A stretch of DNA of 64,000 nt from contig JAUPSS010000005.1 of the NCBI GenBank assembly GCA_040285825.1, positions 1,054,001-1,118,000 on the forward strand, read 5' to 3'. The position numbers were made by a program, and so were the translations under genes. Below, piece after piece: positions 21,055-31,889 of the stretch. The stretch comes from Eukaryota sp. TZLM1-RC. Lineage: Eukaryota; Metamonada: BaSk clade. The notes beneath the pieces were generated by a model, which saw only the letters and a list, made by a program, of their open reading frames with translations, was not told the origin of the DNA and searched no databases. The first letter of the stretch is position 1. Every line of letters begins with the position of its first letter.

Positions 21055-21175
21055 ATGAAACTATATCTGAATATTCCAATTGACCAACTTCTGATAAATG
21101 ATACCGGCAATTGTTCTAACTCAATACAGTTCACATTGCATCATGCTCTCAATTGTTCTAAAATGATCACATAAC
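21055..21175 (+). pseudogene. Scrap of a non-LTR element (zinc motif region)
   Basis: The frame reads LYLNIPIDQLLI, then FTLHHALNCSKMIT. It aligns with 31540-31670 (LYFNIPVNQSLS, LTLRHALNCSKLIT), the CxC..H..C region before the endonuclease. About 40 codons only. Confidence 0.65.
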
Positions 21176-21286
21176 CTGACCTAACTTTTAATTGATTTTA
21201 ACTATTTCTGTCAGGGACTGCTTAGGGCAAGCAGATTCTGATAGGTAAAATACCTTTCCTGAGAGAAACACTGTAATTAAACAAGT

Positions 21287-22459
21287 TTGGATCTAAATGG
21301 GAGACCTTTTGCACGATTTAACGCAGACACTATTGGACCATTACAACAAGATGATAATGGATTCAAATATTTAGTAGTTTTTGTAGATTCGTTCACTTGG
21401 TATACGATCATTTGCCCTGTAAAGGAATTGAATGCAGTGGAGGCAACCAATCACCTCCTATGGAGTGTAGTATCAATTTTTGGTATCCAACTGTTGATTC
21501 ATAGTGACAATGGTATTGAATTTGCAAATGCCATTTTCAAAGGGTTATGCGATTTATTAAACATTGAAGTAAGTCGTTCACTAACTAGCTTTTCACAAAG
21601 CAATGGTTTAGTAGAAAGATGACACAGAGACATTTTACAAAGTCTAAGAAAGATTTTGGTGGACTCTGGCGATTATAGCAATTGGAGTGAATATATCCCA
21701 ATTGTACAACTTCAAATCAATTCAACTATTAGTAGAGTTACTGGTCATTCGTCCTACAATTTAATGTTTGGTAGCGACCACAGCCCTAGAGCTGATCCTA
21801 GTAATATGTTTGAACTAATAAAATCAGCTAATGTTAATATTCCCTTTGTTAAAGATTTTGAAGCAAAACTTGAAAGGATTTCAAAGAAGAGAGAAGATGC
21901 AGAGCTCAGGCAAGCTCAACAACTGCCTGAAGTTAACAAACATAGGAACCCTTTTGATAAAGGTGACTTAGTTTTGCGATTAAAAACTAATGGTAAACTC
22001 CATGGTTGCTTCGCTGGCCCTTTTCTTGTAGAAGAAGTTAAATCCAATAAAAGTTTATTACTCAAGAATCTCGTCACTGGTTCGATGTCTACGGCAAGTA
22101 TTAATCATTGTAAACTATACCTCTCTGACTTCCCTAAAGAAGATATAGATTGGCATAAGAACATTGCTGCCGGTGATATGGAAGAATCTGTAATTATTAA
22201 GATTATAGTTCACTTCGATTTTATAGACTCGAATGATAATAAAATTCCTTATTGCACCGCAGTTTGGTATGGCGGCGAGACATCTTCTGTCCCAGTTGCT
22301 GATGTCAAAAGCACTGAGGCATACCAATCATATTTGCGAACCCTTGGTCCTCACACTACCAGGAAACGGAAAATGAATTCCAATACTAAATCCAAGACTA
22401 ATTCCCCTGCAGTTAATTCTTATAGCTCACGCACGAGGTCTAAGAGAGGGCAAAGGTAG
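21287..22459 (+). pseudogene. Ty3/gypsy integrase (copy B), one nonsense codon
   Basis: One frame runs from the catalytic core to the end, interrupted by a single TGA at 21620-21622. The core shows FNADTIGPL (first Asp), HSDNGIEFAN (second Asp) and NGLVER (Glu). The GPF module and chromo-like tail follow as in copy A. The TGA falls where a related integrase at about 38010 has Arg, consistent with CGA to TGA. The zinc-binding N-terminus is absent, so the fragment is 5'-truncated at about 21285. The 3' LTR follows at once. Confidence 0.85.
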
Positions 22460-22588
22460 TGTTGTACTGTGGACAATTAGTCTAGTACATACTTCACTAG
22501 TGATGGCCTTTATAAGGGCCAGTGAAATTTAAATAAATATCTTTATCTTTTATCTCTATATTCTGTAATGTCTAACCATACAGCATCA
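22460..22588 (+). repeat. 3' LTR of gypsy copy B
   Basis: TG..CA repeat of 129 bp starting right after the integrase stop; aligns with 1521-1657 and 42973-43092. Contains the TATAAGGGCC core and, near its 3' end, ATGTCTAACCA, the gag start of the 42973 copy. Confidence 0.75.
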
Positions 22589-22599
22589 CTCTGCAATAC

Positions 22600-23015
22600 G
22601 GTCCAAGCCAATTTTTCTTTTACAAATTTTCGTATCATTATGATTGGTTTTGAGCAGTTTAAATCTAACTTTGTCAAATCTTGGGCCATGATTTTTCACA
22701 ATTGTTATATACTTTAAGGCTTAAATTGAGAGCCTTTGCAATTGTTGATCACTTGGGGTTTTTTCTCATTTTTCTTGTTGATAACAAATGATGTATGACG
22801 AAGACTCAGTGATTAGACTGATTGTCTTCCAAAAAATGTAGACTTTTAATTATGTATTTGGTATTCCTTTTTCTATACGTTGTTAATTTCTTAAACAAAA
22901 GACATATCCAATAATCATTCAATGGTTTACTTGCTCACATGTTCATTTCAGAGCCTTGAATAGCTTTGAATAAAAGTTTTTATAAGGTTTGGTCTACATA
23001 AGAATGTGCTCTAAC
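22600..23015. other. No supported gene
   Basis: AT-rich sequence between an LTR and a solo LTR. No conserved frame. Confidence 0.4.
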
Positions 23016-23020
23016 ACATG

Positions 23021-23218
23021 TGTGGGGTTCACTAGCATCAATGAATCCTTGTATAAACAGAAAACTACCAGACAGGGGTTTATCACAAGGAACGGGAATA
23101 ATCAGAGAAAAGTAATTCTCTGTCAAGATAAACTGGTGATGACATGGCATCACGTGATATTGTAACTAATAAACAAAATGCTAATAATTTCTATAAGACT
23201 TGGTTCTAAGCCCACACA
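23021..23218 (-). repeat. Probable solo LTR
   Basis: Read on the minus strand it runs from TGTGTGGGCTTA to AACCCCACA and aligns with the 5' LTR at 1660-1843 (TCACGTGATGCCATGTCATC, CTGATTATTCCC, a final ATG). No element sequence is attached. No clear target duplication. Confidence 0.5.
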
Positions 23219-23475
23219 TAAGCCGAATGGTATCATCTGCTTTTTTAGTAAATCTTTTTATACTTGTCTCTAATTGTTACTTTCTAATCAAGACAATTAT
23301 TGGAGCGTTTTTGACAACAAACTGTTGTTACCTCATCAACGTTATCCCAAACAATAAGTTGACATTGTATTTTTTAAACAATTCATTGAGAACATATGGT
23401 TACTACCTTTGATGTTTTGTGTGATTTTGCAAAACGGCACAATCTTAATATGATATGCTAAACCAGTCATCTTGA

Positions 23476-23885
23476 TTTTGTGGAACAGGAAATTTAACTC
23501 AAGACTACAATTTCAAGAATCTATATTTGTCACTATTGGAGGAATCTGATTTAAATCTTTCGAGAGGGATTAATTACAACAAAAATGCAACAATATTTCA
23601 GATGTACCTTTTAGATGATGAAATTGCAGAAAAAATCATAAACAGTGACAAACCATTATTGTTTCTGATTAACCCACCTTATTTGAATGGATCAAAAGGG
23701 ATAATGGTTTGAACAGTGGTCATTGTGGTAATCTAACAAGTGAAATGCGAGAATTGGGACACGCATCATCTCAAATCAGAACACAGTTTTTGTTTAAAAT
23801 ATAAAAAATTGAAAAAATAAATCCCAATAATAAGCTGGCATTATTTAACGAACCAATTTGACTCACAAGTATTTAAGTATGATTT
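23476..23885 (+). pseudogene. DNA adenine methyltransferase relic (bacterial/viral type)
   Basis: The frame carries SAM-binding motif I (CGTGNLTQDYNFKNLYLS) and, about 60 residues later, the amino-methyltransferase catalytic motif IV NPPY (PLLFLINPPYLNGSKG). After a frame change the typical downstream helices follow (QIRTQFLFKI, INPNNKLALFNEP). Order and spacing fit N6-adenine methyltransferases of restriction-modification systems, phages and large DNA viruses. There is a stop just before motif I, one at 23710-23712 and more downstream, so it is dead. Not a usual eukaryotic housekeeping gene, so lateral origin is inferred. Confidence 0.6.
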
Positions 23886-24105
23886 AACCCCAGATTACTG
23901 TAAAGAAAATCTGTATTGTACAGCATTGTATTAAATTAGTTGAAGGGCAATATGATCTATTAAAACCACAATCAATCTATTGCAATTATTCATTTGATAA
24001 TTCATGCGAAACCCTTTGGATTATCTGAATTTGAAGTTCTCAAAAATCACCTTTAGATAAATAATGTCAATCTTCCTTGTTCACCTTTTATTCTACATTA
24101 CAACA

Positions 24106-24430
24106 ATGGCTTGTTGCGGTGGTGTCTCTTCTTCCTCTCCTGTTGATCCTGAAGTCAACCAGCTTGTACAATCTCTCAGACCCCAAATTGAATCCAAACT
24201 TGGGTCTTCCTTCCCTCAGTTCGATCCTATAGGTTTGACCTTTCATCGTACTCACTGTAGAAATGCAAACTCAGGTCGTTGCAGGGATGAACTACTTTGT
24301 ACGAATCAATGTCGGATATCCTGATAAGGTCGTTGATGCCCGCATTTTCCACCAAGCGTGGTCCAACACTACTGAAGTGAGTTCTGCCCGTATGGTTCCT
24401 CCCTCTCAGCCATTAGGTTATTTTGAGTAG
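24106..24430 (+). CDS. Stefin (type 1 cystatin), cysteine protease inhibitor
   Basis: Two exons, 24106-24232 and 24261-24430, give 98 residues, the normal length for stefins. The N-terminus has the conserved Gly pair (MACCGG). The first hairpin carries the cystatin motif QVVAG (TQVVAGMNYFVRINVG), and the second, Pro-containing loop lies near the C-terminus (MVPPSQPLGYFE). There is no signal peptide from the ATG at 24106, fitting a cytosolic inhibitor of papain-like proteases. The frame is open 14 codons further up with a hydrophobic stretch, so a longer secreted form starting near 24064 cannot be excluded. Splicing is required: without it the frame stops before the second exon's hairpin. Confidence 0.85.
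24233..24260 (+). other. 28-nt spliceosomal intron in stefin
   Basis: Starts GTTTGACC and ends CTGTAG. Removing it joins codon 43 in phase and restores the conserved QVVAG hairpin at the family's usual place. Confidence 0.85.
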
Positions 24431-24439
24431 AGTTGGTAT

Positions 24440-25120
24440 TTAAGTTGATATCACTCTTTTATGTATAAATCTGTGTTCTTATATTCTTTACTTCCGATAT
24501 CATATTCTGAAAGTATTATACTAATATTACATTGTCATGGTATTTTGTTAATTCAACAGAAATCTTGATTTATGAATGACATGACAAATGGAAATTGTCA
24601 GTCAAATGCTTGCTGATGATGAAAGGTGAGTTATTAAGACCATAGCTTGACTGTTAGATGTCGCGCAAGTTTCATGGTGGTATCACAGCCTTGCTTTGAA
24701 TGTCATTGATAACCAGTCCATCAACAGAATCCATAATGAGACAATCTCGAAATGCTGCTTTTTGACTATCAACGATATTATAGTGGATGGATTAGTGGAT
24801 GGATGTCTTTGATAGTTTTTTACAGAACAATCAAAAGATGACAAATTTTGATTGCCATTAAACCCCAAGTGCGGTACAATTACACTATTTGTGTACATCA
24901 ATTACCAACTGTTCATCCTGATCTTCATCCATAATTTGATAGAACAACCAACTTTAAATGAGAAGTGTACTAAATTTAGGAACAGATTTCATAAAGAAGT
25001 GTAATAGTTTACCGTTATGCAAGTTTTCAACTCATCAACTCACTATTTAATCAATTACATCTGAAATCATAAATTTATTCATCATTCAAAAATAACAAAC
25101 ATCAAAACAATAAAACACTC
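24440..25120. other. Intergenic, no supported gene
   Basis: 3' flanks of the stefin (plus) and SRP72 (minus) genes. Only short unconserved frames. Confidence 0.5.
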
Positions 25121-25132
25121 AATAACACAAAT

Positions 25133-27187
25133 CTATCTTTTCTTTTTCTTCATTTTTCCCTTTTGCCTTTTTGGCTTATTGTTACTTTGCACAACCTTAC
25201 CAGCAGAAACTTGCTTTGCTGGCAATGACACCTCACCAGCACCCAAAACTTCACCTCCTTGATGACCAAATCCCATGGCCTTTTCTTTTCCTTTTCCCCT
25301 TACTTTCTTTATACTTCTTTGCTTTAGTGAAAGCCATCTATTAGGATCTGGTTTACCAACTTCCTCTGGTGGTACAGAATCTGGCACCTTTGTTTTCTTT
25401 TTCTTTTTCTTTGACTTTTTCTTATTAATAGGTTGAGTTATTGCCGTGTCTACTGCAAGCGGAAGCTTATCTGAGGGCAAATGTTCAGCAATTGAAACTC
25501 CAACTTCTTCTTTAGGTAACAATTGTTTTAACATTTCAAACGAATCATTCATAGTATCAACATCAGCTACACTAGACATACTTTGTGCTTTCAAAACCAA
25601 ACCTTTAAGATATAAATTATCAATAGACTTTGATTGTTGACCAGACACGTATTTGTTCAATACAGCAACTGCTTCGTTGGCATAACGTTCTGATGACGTA
25701 ATCTCTCCCTTAGTCAATAAACGAGACGCTCTATTTACCAGATATTGGGCTTTGGCAAATAAAACGACATTATTTGATGGGATTTCATCAAAAATTGATT
25801 CCAATTGATCAAAATCTTCAAGAAAATCACCTAAATCAGAAAGAGCAATCAAACACTTAATCAAGACGTCATCATTCGTCATCAGTTGTCTATTTTGGAA
25901 TAAAGACTTTAAATGCTGAGCAGCTTCATTGTAGTAACCACGGGAAACTAAGAAATGGGCATAAACAAAACCAATATTTGCATTTTTCTCACAGAATTGC
26001 TCCAAAATTTCACAAACTTTTGAATATTTCTTTTCCAATTCAAAAGACCATGCTAATAAAGCTACAAAACGCTCAAAAAGATACGTCATATTTCGATTAT
26101 TTTGGTCTTCAGCTTCAATGGTTTTAATGCTCGATTCTATTAAATTTCTCGCTTCCTTATACTTTGCTAATTTCAGTAACAGTATAACGTGATTTGATTG
26201 CAATCCTAATGATTGATTAAGCAATAACCCATCAGTTTGATACTTTCTGGTCCATTTTGTTAATCTGAAGAAATCACTTCCCAAACCTTTACATACAACT
26301 CTATTTCCATTAGCCAAAGCAGATAAAGGACCTCCAAAGACTTCTTTTGACTTTTGACCGATCACGTCATCTTTTTGACCTTTCAAAGCTTGTAATGCCT
26401 GAGAAAAGCAGTCTTCTGCCGCATTTTTGTCGTCTATTAACAAGAATGATATACCTAACTCAATCCTGATCTGGCTAATCAACTTGTTTCCCACTTCTTG
26501 ATCAATTGCTTTCTGTAATGCTTCTTTTAGATGAATATTACCTATAATTAAAACAAATGTAAAATCAAACAATACCTGTAGAAGGTGTTCCTGTTGAACA
26601 CTCATAAACACCTAAATTAAACAGCAATTGCCACGTCATCACTTCTGAAGAGAGTTGGGGATGGTGGTTATGACGTAGCGATTCCGGTCGTGAACCAAGA
26701 AGAGAGTGAGTTGCATAAATGTTGGTAAGGATTTCAGGATCATCTGTAAAATCAGGAACTGAAGTGAGATGCTGAGAGGCCTTGTCGTAAAGGCGCTGAC
26801 GGTATAGCTATGGTGAAGGAACAGAGGAAAGGAGCATACGATTTGTGAGTAAAGGAAAGATATGCAGTCTTGGAGAGATTCGTCGTTGGACACCGAATCT
26901 GGTAGTGAATCGAGAACAGCTAGAGCCTGATCATTGGCGTTATTGCGATAAAGGCAGTATGCGTGTTCGATTGGGAGAGCTTGTTTGAGGACAGGATATG
27001 TAGAAAAGAGAGAAAGGGCATCGTTGATGTCACCCTCAAGAATATGAAAGACTGCTTTGACACAAAGTGCATCTACATCGGAAGGTGAGATGTTGAGGAT
27101 GTCATTACAATGTTGAAGTATGGAGTCAAAATCCTCCTCATTGATGGCAGATTGTAGGGCTGTGAAGTGGGAAGCTAATGATATCAT
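25133..27187 (-). CDS. SRP72: Signal recognition particle subunit SRP72
   Basis: Three exons (27187-26840, 26807-26576, 26541-25133) give 662 codons plus a TAG stop, close to the usual SRP72 length. The body is TPR-like helical hairpins (e.g. ALCVKAVFHILEGDINDALS, VMTWQLLFNLGVYE). The C-terminal SRP72 RNA-binding motif is clear at about residues 585-600 (PDPNRWLSLKQRS), followed by a Lys-rich tail. With SRP68 it binds SRP RNA and is needed for elongation arrest and delivery of secretory ribosomes to the ER. The start at 27187 gives a family-like N-terminus. Both introns must be removed; otherwise the frame shifts inside conserved TPRs. Confidence 0.9.
26542..26575 (-). other. 34-nt intron 2 of SRP72
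   Basis: GTATTG...AATTATAG on the minus strand, T-rich. It contains an in-frame TGA, and its removal joins TPSTG to NIHLKEALQKA. Confidence 0.8.
26808..26839 (-). other. 32-nt intron 1 of SRP72
   Basis: GTATGC...ACCATAG on the minus strand. Removing it joins LYSQ to ILYRQRLYDKAS, the expected TPR continuation. Confidence 0.8.
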
Positions 27188-27259
27188 GATAAAGCCAATC
27201 TCTTTGTAAAAAAAGTGAAGTTTCTAGTGGCGTTTTTTTTAATTTATTATATTCAAAAC

Positions 27260-27650
27260 CTATAAATCAACATCTAAATAATCCATCTTTCCCAAAACAA
27301 AAACACTAGATGCAATTCTTTCATAGTGAAATCCAAGAAAAAGCAAAGCATCGGAAACCATCTTCAACATCCCCTTAAAAATAGAAAACACGATTCTATT
27401 TTGCCAAAACAATCTGTAGAAATTTCTGTTAGTTCTTCTCTTTACAATCATTTCAAATTCTGCCAAAAAAAATGGCAATTTCATTCAAAACATTCAACGG
27501 ACCAATAATTGAGATATCATCCATGTATCCTACTATTTTCAATATAGGATAACGTTATTGAAATGAATCAAAAACATTTTTGAATTGCTACACAAAACAG
27601 TACTGGCCCAAGAAAATCACCCTGCTTAACTCCAGAAGACGAAAATATAG
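27260..27650 (-). pseudogene. Internally deleted non-LTR element (RT catalytic box joined to 3' tail)
   Basis: On the minus strand, SSGVKQGDFLGPVLF (RT motif B) and YMDDISIIGPL (catalytic box) lie near 27640-27500. They are followed almost directly by the endonuclease tail FWQNRIVFSIFKGMLK and a terminal YLDVDL. The thumb, zinc motif and most of the endonuclease are missing. Related to the scrap at 9836-9985. Confidence 0.7.
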
Positions 27651-28017
27651 TATACAAAAAAAATTACCTCAAAGGCTACTAGAAAACCCAAAATAAAGCA
27701 TAAAATAGTCATTCACCTAGCATTGATTTAACTTCTGCACCGCTTGAAACAGAACAAAATGTAACATTCAAGGAGTTCATTAAAATTTTACCATCAAATC
27801 TATCTACAAAACAGAAGCGACGTTATATTGATCTTGATATAACTCAAAGGGCTCTACAGTCAGTTGAGGAATTATTGCTGCAAAATACAATTGATGGAAT
27901 AATTTCAAATACCTCAGCTGTACCTGGAATTGATGTAAAGATCCCAACAAATAAGGTTCAGCCAAAAAGGCCCAAGGCCAGGGAAAAAACAAAATGGCAA
28001 AATAATAATGAAAACTC

Positions 28018-28710
28018 ATGATAAAAATAAACAATATTGCTGAACTGAAAGATGCTAAATCTCCAAGATCAGTTCTTGCCATTGATATTGCAACAAAATC
28101 ACCAAACAAAATTTCAGCTAACAAAATAGATGAAAAGATGAACGAGATGAGGAGCAAAGAGGCTGATGACCTGAAAAAATTGAGTGATGATGAACAATTA
28201 CAATTGGTGAACAACCAAGAAGTTTTCATAATATTTGGTGTCCTTGGGCTATGTGAAAAAGATGAATTTTATATTCAAGGTTGTTTTATTGCTTCATGTG
28301 CAAAAATACCTCAAGGGTTGTGGAGATTTCCTGTTCAATGTAAAAATATTAACTTTTTTGATACAGAGAAAGAATTGTTATTTTTTATTGTTCAATTTGT
28401 AACTTAACACAAACATGATGTTTTGACGGGTTTTGATATTATAAAATTTGATATTTCAATATTATGCAACATGTTGGAAATGAATGAAAATTCTTTCCCA
28501 GAATTAATGGAATCAGAAGATATTCAGTCGTTTTCATCCGTTTTTGGCAGAAAATTCCCTTTCAATTTCAATGGTTCAACTATCTGTGATTCATTTTTGT
28601 ATGCAAAAAAATTCATTACATCAAAGTTGAATAAATCCTTGAATTCTCGTACTTGGTTCTTTTTGAATGAGTCTAAAGGGTATCTTGATGAGACATTTCA
28701 AAACCTTTAA
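28018..28710 (+). pseudogene. Possible family-B polymerase-like 3'-5' exonuclease relic
   Basis: Two consecutive frames (28018-28407, 28423-28710) are nearly continuous. The join reads EKELLFFIVQFV, stop, then HKHDVLTGFDIIKFDISILCNML. That closely resembles the Exo II region of DNA polymerase B-type exonucleases (E..LL..F...DPDIITGYNI..FDLPYL), with Asp replacing the usual Asn. SVLAIDIATKS, about 105 codons upstream, could be a damaged Exo I (usually D-I-E). No polymerase palm is seen. It lies 5' of Fanzor copy 1 on the same strand; a shared origin is possible but unproven. Confidence 0.35.
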
Positions 28711-28819
28711 CCAATTCATTGTTTTAGAAGTAAACCCCAATATTCAATCAATTATTGTTTCAAAGATAGTGTGCTTAGTTTAAAATTGTATCTACTGTTT
28801 TAATCAAACAAGGTGGTTC

Positions 28820-30720
28820 AACCAACTTTTGTTACTCACAAAACCCCCTTGAAATCTATTGTCAAGCATAGAAGATTGCAACTTTGGTGAAATAATTATG
28901 CTCAATTGGTTCACAGATTGAGAATAAACACGTCAAATTGTTTCATAAAATTTCTTCTACATTTGACTGAAAATGGTCAAGATGTTTCTGTTATAACTCG
29001 AAAAGAAGTAGAACACATTCAAATGTTCATTAGTAGAATATTTGCCACTAAACACAATATTAAACTGACTGAAGGAAGACTTGCTTAAATTAATGAGGAC
29101 TTGAAAAATTTTGTTGAAAATTATTATAAGCTGTTAATGGAAAATAATGGTGGTATTCCTCTTTTTCTTATTAATCATTGTACTAGATTGAGGACTTTTA
29201 TCGCAGAGATTATCACAACGAATTTGGATAACAAATTTCAACGAATTTCAACGAATTTCATTATACAAATGAGGTATGCTCAATATATCGAAATTTCTTC
29301 TATCTTTTGAGAAAATGGAAGTTGAAGAGATGACCCAAAGAGAAAAACCTGTCTTTTGTTGAAAGTGAAGAATATATTTCTTCAAACTAATAGTAACAAT
29401 TTTCCAACTACTGATGATCAATTTGATAATTCATTAAACTTTCTGATGATGAAATCTTGAAGGAAGACAATGAAAACTGTTTTAATCATTCCAAAATTTG
29501 TTAGTTAGGCAAAGATGAGAATTGGGTGAATTCAGTTTTTCCTGTATCTATTGTAGTAAAAAATTCGAAAAATGAAGAGCAGGCTATTGAAGTTAAATCA
29601 CTACTTTCCTCTATGCAAAAGCATCCCCAATCTTTTATCAGATCAGAAGACACAAAGGGAAAAACATTTAATGCCACACCTGTTGTTCGAAAAAAATACC
29701 TGGATTTTTTGTAGTTAAAAGTCAAGGACTATGGGGTATTTTACGTTCTTTTTTTACAAATGATGAAATTAATGACAAAAAAATAATTCGAAGTGGAATT
29801 CAATAGCTGACATTAAACATATGAGTCCACAAGAACAAAATTTATTTTGGTCATATTTTTTTGAATACCATAAAAACTGACGGTTTTGCAGCCTGTATTG
29901 AGCCAGCAAGAGAGGATGGTAATGGCTTGTCCTTCAGGCTTGATAGTGCAAAGTTTGTAACCACTGAGAACTATTTGGATGATTTGGACATTGAATTTCT
30001 ATCATCAAAACACAAAGTACAAATTGACCCTGGTAAAAGTGATGTTATGTATTGTTGTAATCAAAAAAGATTCAAACTTGATGCAAAAGACGAACTCGAA
30101 AGAGAAAAACAATATGAAAGGCTGAAATTAACAAAATTGGAGTGGTTAAGGGTATCGCCAGTTGACCACAATTCAGAAACTTAAAAAACAAAGACATTTT
30201 ACACATTGGAATCACAGTGGAAGAAACAGAAAAAAATTTTTCCATTTATAATATTTTCAATTTTTATGTTCCTCCGAGCTAAAAAACATGACATTCACAT
30301 TTGATTACTACTGTTTAATGATATTACGCATTCAAAAAATGCAAAGCTATGTGTATTATCAGAAGACAAAAGCTAAGTTATTAAAGAGAATGGCTGAAAG
30401 GCAATGGAAGCAAGAAGGCACTATCCTAATGTTTGGTGATAAAGGCAAATAGACAAAGAATTTAAAGCATCATCGATCAAGTACAGGAGTTTGATGGAGA
30501 AATTTGTTAAAGAGAAATGGTTACACAGTATGTTTAGTTGATGAGAGAAACGCATTTTGAGAATGTCCAACTTATTATAACCCAGTAAATGTATTTCATG
30601 ATGTTGAGAATCCTAGGCCATGGATGAGAGAGAAGTGCCCTACTGTCAAATGTCATGCTTTGTTAAGATGTCGATCTGAAGTCAAAAATTACTCAGATGT
30701 GTTTTACTTTCAAACTCTCC
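28820..30720 (+). pseudogene. Fanzor (eukaryotic TnpB-like RuvC nuclease), copy 1
   Basis: A decayed coding region of roughly 630 codons. The N-terminal helical part spans 28820-29310 (THKTPLKSIVKHRR, NYAQLVHRLR, RKEVEHIQMF). A middle block (FLNTIKTDGFAACIEPA) and RuvC-I (VQIDPGKSDVMYCC, catalytic Asp codon 30026-30028) follow. After a frame change comes RuvC-II (ILMFGDKGK, then GYTVCLVDE; Glu codon 30543-30545). The zinc-finger and bridging segment (VENPRPWMREK, then KCHALLRCRS) is typical of Fanzors. RuvC-III (the WNRD-type box) is not present. Internal stops at 30450, 30492 and 30558 mark it as a relic. Active relatives are RNA-guided DNA nucleases carried by eukaryotic transposons and large viruses. 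Confidence 0.75.
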
Positions 30721-30779
30721 AGTTTCAACAATAGTTGATGGTATTGAAATTCAAACCAAATTCAATTCAATTGATGCTA

Positions 30780-31877
30780 TTCATGAGTTGGGCTCGTTTT
30801 AAGGAAATAGTAATGAAGTTAACAAAGAATTGTCCATTAGTAGGAAATAATTTTTGAAAAAAATTGACCAAATGATGAAATCGGATACACAAAAACATAT
30901 CAAATCAAAAATTGTAAGACTTTGTCTCGATTCCAATTTTAAACATATATTTCGATCTACAAATCGTCTTATCACTAGGCCTTTGGCTTAGAAGTTCAAT
31001 GAATTACGTGCAAAAGTTTTGTCTCAATTACAAGGATGCAAAATATCCCAAATTCCTAATTATGCTTTTCTTAGTCCACATTATGGTGGTTTAGGTTGGA
31101 AAAATGCCTCAATTCTTGCTTCTTGTGCTTTTACCGGTGAATGCAGAAATGCAATATTTGAGTTTTCTGAAATTTTTGCAGATTGGGTTGATTTAAGACA
31201 ACGCAAAGTACAACTATTTGTGCTTTAAAAGAAAAAAATTCCAAAATCGATTCAGCAAAATGGAGTTGATGCGTTCCCCAATCATTCAATGGCAATATTC
31301 CTGAAAAGAATTATTTAAAATTAAAATCCACTTTTCGAACTTTACAGAAACGATTGACTGGAATGTATCAAAAATAATTTTTTCAAAAATGTCTGAAGCT
31401 TGGTTGTTTAAAATCAAGATCTCAACTCATTGTTATTGAAAAAAGGTGTTTGTGAAAACCAGTCATCAGATTCTTCACTGTTTGTGACCATTGTGCCACG
31501 AAGATTTGAACTGTGTGCTAATAATGAAGCATTTGTAACAAAAATAAGATTATATTTCAATATCCCCGTTAATCAATCATTATCAAAAGAAAAATGCTTT
31601 TGTTCGAATTCACCTCAACTCACTTTGCGCCATGCTCTGAATTGTTCTAAATTGATAACTTATCGTTCTTCATTACATGATTCTGTTAGAGACGCTGTTT
31701 TTAATGGCTCGAACTAAAAAAATCTCGTGTTTCAAAGAGCCCCTGCTGAAAGAAACACTATCATTGAATAATTTTGGTTCTGATGATAGAGGTGATGTAT
31801 ACTGTGATTGGATTAACAACTTTGAAGCTATTGTCGACTTAGTCTCCTGTAATGTTGCAAATTACACTTTGGTTTAA
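30780..31877 (+). pseudogene. 3' half of a non-LTR element: RT thumb to endonuclease
   Basis: Conserved pieces in order: IFRSTNRLITRPLA, FLSPHYGGLGWKNASILA, FNIPVNQSLS, CFCSN with RHALNCSKLIT (the CxC..H..C zinc motif), SSLHDSVRDAVF, and DDRGDVYCDWINNFEAIVD (the restriction-like endonuclease core). Several stops and shifts. Another subfamily of the elements at 10 and 56 kb. It directly follows the Fanzor relic. Confidence 0.75.
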
Positions 31878-31889
31878 AGAAGAAAATTT

